A program made the position numbers and the translations under genes. The notes beneath the pieces were generated by a model. The model searched no databases. It was not told the origin of the DNA and saw nothing but the letters and a program-made list of their open reading frames with translations. From Clitoria ternatea (taxonomy: Eukaryota; Streptophyta; Magnoliopsida; Fabales; Fabaceae), in assembly GCA_037962975.1 (NCBI GenBank), contig CM075672.1, positions 126,404,001-126,468,000 on the forward strand: a stretch of DNA of 64,000 nt, written 5' to 3'. Each line of letters starts with the position of its first letter. Position 1 is the stretch's first letter. Shown one piece after another: positions 59,487 through 64,000 of this stretch.

Positions 59487-61076
59487 ATTGGTAATGGTTT
59501 TATCATACAAAGAAATGAATTTTTCAGGAAAAGAATCAAGTTTGTATAATATGGGTACAATGAAATATTAGTGCCAAGTTTAAACACTAGAGTTGTAGTA
59601 AAAAGAGATATCGTTCTACTGAGGAGGTGTTAGTATGAAAACGTTAATCTATGAATTGATTCGACAAAAGATTCACTTTGATTTGTTGTAAAGGATGATA
59701 ATGGAAATGATCAAATGAGAGTAATAAATCTAAAGAACAAACAATATTAAGTTTAATAAAATCAATTATGGTAAACTGGGATTGGTTTCATCTTATCTTA
59801 CCTTTCATAAGCTATGTAAACTTTGCATGTATGTAACTTGAAATGATAATTTTTACGTCACAATCAAAGTCATTTGCATCGATTCCTCAACTACAAAATT
59901 ATAAGAATGGTTTCAACCTGCTGATCCCTCAGTCACCTTGAAACTATTCCAGCATTAATGCCTGATTGTTTAGACGTTTATTGCAACAGATACCATCCTT
60001 GGCAGCTACTTACAACAAGTATTTGATTTAGATCTGCTTTTAAAAGTTATTTTCCAATACACTTAAGAAAACTAAAGACAAGAAAATATTGATCAAATAC
60101 TTTCAAGCATTAAGTACGGAATGAAATACAAAAACTATTAAATCTTGTTACCATACATAAAACTTAAAATAGCATTATATGGGGTTTGAATGGATTACAA
60201 CCAATCCCAATGAATGAGTTAGCTACTCATGGCTTGCATTTTCACTAATCAATCTTTGAAAGAATATGGGAAGAAAATGGTACAAGAAAGAATAACTGAA
60301 AGAATGGTGGATGAATGATTTAAGTGATCAATATGCCTCTTGTACTTCTCCTCTTCTCTATTTAAATAGGAGTCTCACTTAAGCTTCTCATTTCTTCGCT
60401 TAAGCGAATCCCCACTTGATGAGAACCCATGCAGGAGTAGTCAGAAACATGTAGGAGTGGATGCGTTGGGATCGCACTATTGGTCAATAATTAATTCAGT
60501 GGTCCATTCTCATTCGATCACGCTCAAGTGTAGGGTATTCTCACTTAAGCGTGGCTGCGCTTAAGCTTTAAATGGCCACGCTTAAGCGTGGAGGACCTCT
60601 GATACTTCTTGGCTTTCATATGCTTGAGTGTAAGGTTAATTTCTTTGATGTTATGCTCAAGCGTCCCTGGTTACACCCAAGCGTGAGTTCAATTTCGCTC
60701 ACTGACTTGTTTTTGCTTGAGCATAATTTCCTTGCTCAAGCTCCTTCTTGTACACCCAAGCTTCCCTTCATTCACGCTTGAGCTCACTTGAATCACGCAT
60801 AAGCATGGCTGCTTCAAATGGTGATGATCTAGCCTGATTACACTTAAGTGAGGGAATGCTTCACTTAAGTGTGATGTGTGATGTTACCTGTTGACCTTTC
60901 TTTGACTTTTGATAGTCCTCCACTTCTCAAGAGTTTTCAAGAAGATTTTTCCAATTCTCAATAAATTCGTTCATTTTAAATTTTCATGATTAATTTCTTT
61001 ATTTATCCATCCACTCACTTCAATTTCTTACAAAAATAATTCAAATAAACACATGAATATAATTCTTGATTAACCT
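59487..61076. mobile_element. 1.59-kb insertion of unknown class in the copy 2 3' LTR
   Basis: TTATCATAT(AT) before it (59478-59488) is repeated at its end (61077-61087), and the 5' LTR of copy 2 has a single uninterrupted copy of this site. A 9-11 bp duplication fits Mutator-like elements. Terminal inverted repeats are at best very short (GGTAAT / ATTAACC). No coding sequence. It holds the third palindromic-word array. Confidence 0.65.
60370..60870. repeat. Third palindromic-word array (CGCTTAAGCG / CGCTTGAGCGTGG)
   Basis: More than fifteen variants of CGCTTAAGCG, GCTTGAGCG, GCTCAAGCG or CACTTAAGTG, 15-50 bp apart. Word core and spacing resemble the arrays at 13985-14500 and 17503-17950, but the surrounding text is different. 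Confidence 0.8.
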
Positions 61077-61735
61077 TTATCATATATGCATGTTTATCTT
61101 CAAAGAACACAAGGAATAAGATCAAGATCAACAGCAATCGTCAACATACCTACCTCTACGCATACTAATCATATTCAGAGTTTGTGTTAGAATATTTCAA
61201 AAGGTCCTTAGAGCACTGGCATCCTACTTGACGATTAATTGAGAAATATGTTACAAATGGTTTGTGCATGGGAAATGCATGAGAAACCTTTTTCATGAAA
61301 GAATGGAAGAAGTCTTTTACCATCCCCTTAAATCTGTTTCATCCTCCAGCTCTGGTAGCAAGAAGCTTAAGGCAAATACCTTCAAAGGATTTCCAACATC
61401 TATATCTCCTTTTAAGAAGTAGTAACGGTCATATCCTCCAGCTTCTATAAATACCAAGGAAGATTGAACTTCAAAGACACAAAGACACATAGAGAATTTA
61501 CAAACTCTTATTCAATCTTTCTTAAGTCTAATTCTCTTTGTTCATTCTTCTCTTGTAAGACAAAGACCTTCATTGTTTGTTCCACTTCTAGCAGACCTTG
61601 GTCTTGTGTTATAACTTAGTGTTCAATTACAATTATATATCTCTTATACACTAAGTTTTGTGAGTTATTTTCTTTTATCTAAACACCTTGTAAAGTCTGG
61701 TGAGTTGCCAAAACTTGTTATTATGGGAAACACTG

Positions 61736-63430
61736 TTTACCATGTTTACCATTACATTAGTATATATGCATCAATTATTAATATTTCAGACATATTATCA
61801 CACACACAAAATACATCAAGCAAGGAATCAATCAGATATAATGCTATGCATACATGTATGTGTTCCATTACTCTTCTGTCCTTTAGTGTTATTTAATACG
61901 ATGTATGTGGGCCCAAAAATCACATCACCATAATTCCTCAAAACTGTCCTACTCAGTCTCATACTGGGCACAATATTTCCATACTAGAGCGACCGGAGAC
62001 CACCAAGTTCCTGCAACCGCATGGGTAACCAGGACATGCATGTCCATAACAAGAGGGATCCCTCCTCAAACCAAAATTCATCATTATTCAATAAAGGAAC
62101 CAGTTCTTGACGGCCATAGTTATACTTCACTTGAGTCAAAGTACACCGGGTTTGAATTGCCACGCCCAGCCTCAGGGCGCTACCCTCGAGCCATTGGGTT
62201 TACAACTCAGTTGTACTCCCAAGATCCTTCATGGGGATTGAATGTGGATATACTTCAACGTACCCTTCATCGTATGCTCTAGTTTTTGTCACAGCCTTCC
62301 ACCAAAATCATATGCACATGATGCATGATCAATGCACAATTCATTTATCTTTTATTCTTTTAAGATACTTGTCATCGCGTAGGGTCTTTTTGTTAGCCTG
62401 CCTTTATCCTTAATGTTAAGTATAGTTTTATTTTTTGTCAACTTATGATTAAGCATCCTAATCATTCACTTAAGCGCATTACTTATATTCTCACCATTTC
62501 TCCTCTTTAATTTTGTAAGGTTGGTGTCTTTCGAGGTCCGTCCTACATTTCTTATAACAGTGTTCACACGTTACCAGGTGGAACGAATTAAGTTTTATTG
62601 GACTGTTCTTATTTACTAGGCCGTGAATTATTTCACTCTTAGGAGCTTCCTTTAAACATTCTCCTAATTATTATTATTATAGTTTATTTTATGTGTGTAT
62701 TTGGTTATTAACTTATTACCTTTATTGATTTTTATGGCCTCACTTCATAACTTATGGGGTAGATGCAATTTATATTAATGAGATAATTCTCTTGGACCTT
62801 CCTCTAACTTATGGTTTATGGGTGTCTCCTAGGCTTGTTACCTAATAGATTTCTTTTAATTGATAATTATTTTAATTAAGATTTCCTTCCTTGATTTTAT
62901 TAGATTGGATAATGTTCTCATTCTTTTCTTGACTAGCGCTCTTATTATAAGACTAAGGTATAACGTATTGGTCATCTCAGGTTAGTTGGCGATTAAGGAC
63001 AAAGTGGTCATATACCATCATCCATCATGTTCTGACATAAATTTCTCGCATCTTGGTGCGTCATCATCTCATCGTGCCTTTTCGGATCATGTCTCATCAT
63101 GCCTTTCCACATCATGATCACATCAGGTAGGGACCCTACCAAGACTTAATCTTAACTTATATTTCACAACATGATTTACCACAACATATGTATAATTCTT
63201 CACACACCACAATTCCATACAATCACACCATATTTGCTCTAGCCATTCCATTACACATATAACATACATAATAATGCAATTTCACTCAATAAATTCATGC
63301 ACACCCATATTTATTAACATATTAATTTCCTCTCTTATTTTAATTTATCGTGTCCCATTGTTATCATTTATAAATTTATTATTTAATCTTACTATTAATC
63401 ATAAAGGTGTCCATTTATTGACTGGATCCC
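61736..63430 (-). mobile_element. Gypsy-type LTR-like fragment J
   Basis: It cuts the copy 2 3' LTR. Part of it (about 62190-62290) resembles in reverse complement the chromovirus LTR at 55000-55100 (AGAGCATACGATGAAGGGTA versus AGAGCATACAGTGATGGGTA). The ORFs at 61905-62282 and 61660-61933 show no domain. Boundaries are uncertain. Confidence 0.45.
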
Positions 63431-64000
63431 TATATGGCACCCTTAATCTGGTAAATAATATTAAAGATTTTAATATTTTCATAAGGGAAACTAGGATAAA
63501 TTTTTCTTGTTTTAAAATAACCGGTGGAAGAAGAACACCATAAATAAAAACTTTAACAATTAACCTCGGACCTGTTTAAAGACCTATCTCATATATAAGG
63601 ATATGAGAAGATATGCAATTCAAACAAACATATACCTAGGACAATCAATCACTTAATCCTTACGCAAGTATTTACGGAATGTGAAAATTAATCCAAGAAT
63701 AAGAGGGGAGTATGAGAAATGATCTAGGTATGCATAAGGTAATTGCCAAGATTCAATAAAAACATGTATATTCAATCATACAAACATTTCATGAAGCAAG
63801 GAAGTGCAAATCATAACCCCAAAAGGCATAAAAGTATGTAAAATCCAACACTGGAGAAATTCACTGGCAGTGGGAATTTCCACTGGCCATGGGTTTCAGT
63901 GCCACATTTAAGGATTTCATAATTTTCAAGTCAGAGGATTCCACTGGCAGTGGGAAATTCCACCGGCCTTAGGAATTTCCACTAGCCAAGGAACCAACTG
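63431..64000 (-). mobile_element. Start of a further LTR-like unit, cut by the window end
   Basis: Layout resembles the first 250 bp of unit A (a (T/A)-rich start, then ATATA(A/G)GGATATGAGA(A/G)). It ends in CCACTGGCC words. No coding sequence. The ORF at 63274-63543 crosses the supposed boundary and is discarded. Confidence 0.4.
63845..64000. repeat. Third cluster of CCACTGGCAGTGG words
   Basis: TTCACTGGCAGTGGGAATTT, TCCACTGGCCATGGG, TTCCACTGGCAGTGGGAA, TCCACCGGCC and TCCACTAGCC within 150 bp, continuing to the window edge. Same word as at 1675-1955 and 39385-39505. Confidence 0.85.

Larger units (their letters stand above)
59165..61735 (+). repeat. 3' LTR of copia copy 2, interrupted and truncated
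   Basis: Matches the 5' LTR from TGTTGAGAAAAAGTCTGG through 59486 and from 61077 to about 61735, where it stops about 340 bp short of the expected AACCATCA end. A 1.59-kb insertion lies between. Apart from that, the LTRs differ by scattered substitutions, so copy 2 is an old insertion. Confidence 0.88.

Noticed and set aside
61905..62282. 125-codon ORF with normal composition
   Set aside because: Overlaps a stretch similar in reverse complement to the chromovirus LTR at 55000-55100, so it is probably LTR sequence.

Overview
This is a plant nuclear window, most likely from a eudicot and plausibly a legume. The lineage is a guess from retroelement style, not from a diagnostic gene. The DNA is AT-rich. 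Every coding stretch I can recognise belongs to a transposable element, and almost all are interrupted by stops or frameshifts. I see no convincing single-copy host gene, tRNA, rRNA or CRISPR array.

The window is a nest of elements inside elements. From 1 to about 3860 lie the 3' end of one LTR retrotransposon, part of its LTR and a second LTR-like segment with a minisatellite. From 3861 to 24496 runs copy 1 of a Ty1/copia, Sirevirus-like element (gag tail, protease, integrase remnant, RT, RNase H, an extra ORF after pol, PPT, 3' LTR). It is split by a complete minus-strand copia element (5483-12575, TSD TTTAG) and by two long LTR-type units (13636-17502 and 17503-21002, CTGAG at the junctions). 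Copy 1 sits in the 5' LTR of a third copia element, whose PBS is at 24556 and whose decayed gag-pol continues to 35014. That element's gag is split by a 6.8-kb class II transposon (about 24690-31448, CACTA/En-Spm-like) with dense subterminal repeats, a transposase-like gene and a ULP1-type protease lacking its catalytic cysteine. At 35015-36320 a further LTR fragment holds a decayed coding segment I cannot identify.

From 36321 to about 61735 runs copy 2 of the Sirevirus-like element. Its 5' LTR is split by a 4.57-kb solo-LTR-like unit (36455-41020) carrying a 246-bp-arm inverted repeat. Gag, pol and the extra ORF follow at 42250-47819. The extra ORF is broken by an LTR of the 5483-12575 family, which is broken in turn by a Ty3/gypsy chromovirus (48981-58620) reduced to its LTRs plus the integrase C-terminus and chromodomain. 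That chromovirus LTR carries a clean solo LTR (50551-51834, TSD CCTAC). The copy 2 3' LTR holds a 1.6-kb insertion with a 9-11 bp duplication. The window ends in more gypsy-type LTR sequence (61736-64000).

The clearest unusual signals are: palindromic words (CCACTGGCCAGTGG-like and CTCGCTYGAGCGAG-like) arrayed in LTRs of different elements; a third ORF shared by both Sirevirus-like copies with a stop at the same codon; catalytic-residue losses and stops mostly explained by C-to-T changes, as expected from decay of methylated cytosines; domain-precise deletions of RT or the integrase core; and the long inverted repeat. I found no new functional system; what is here is a well-dated record of nested insertion and decay.
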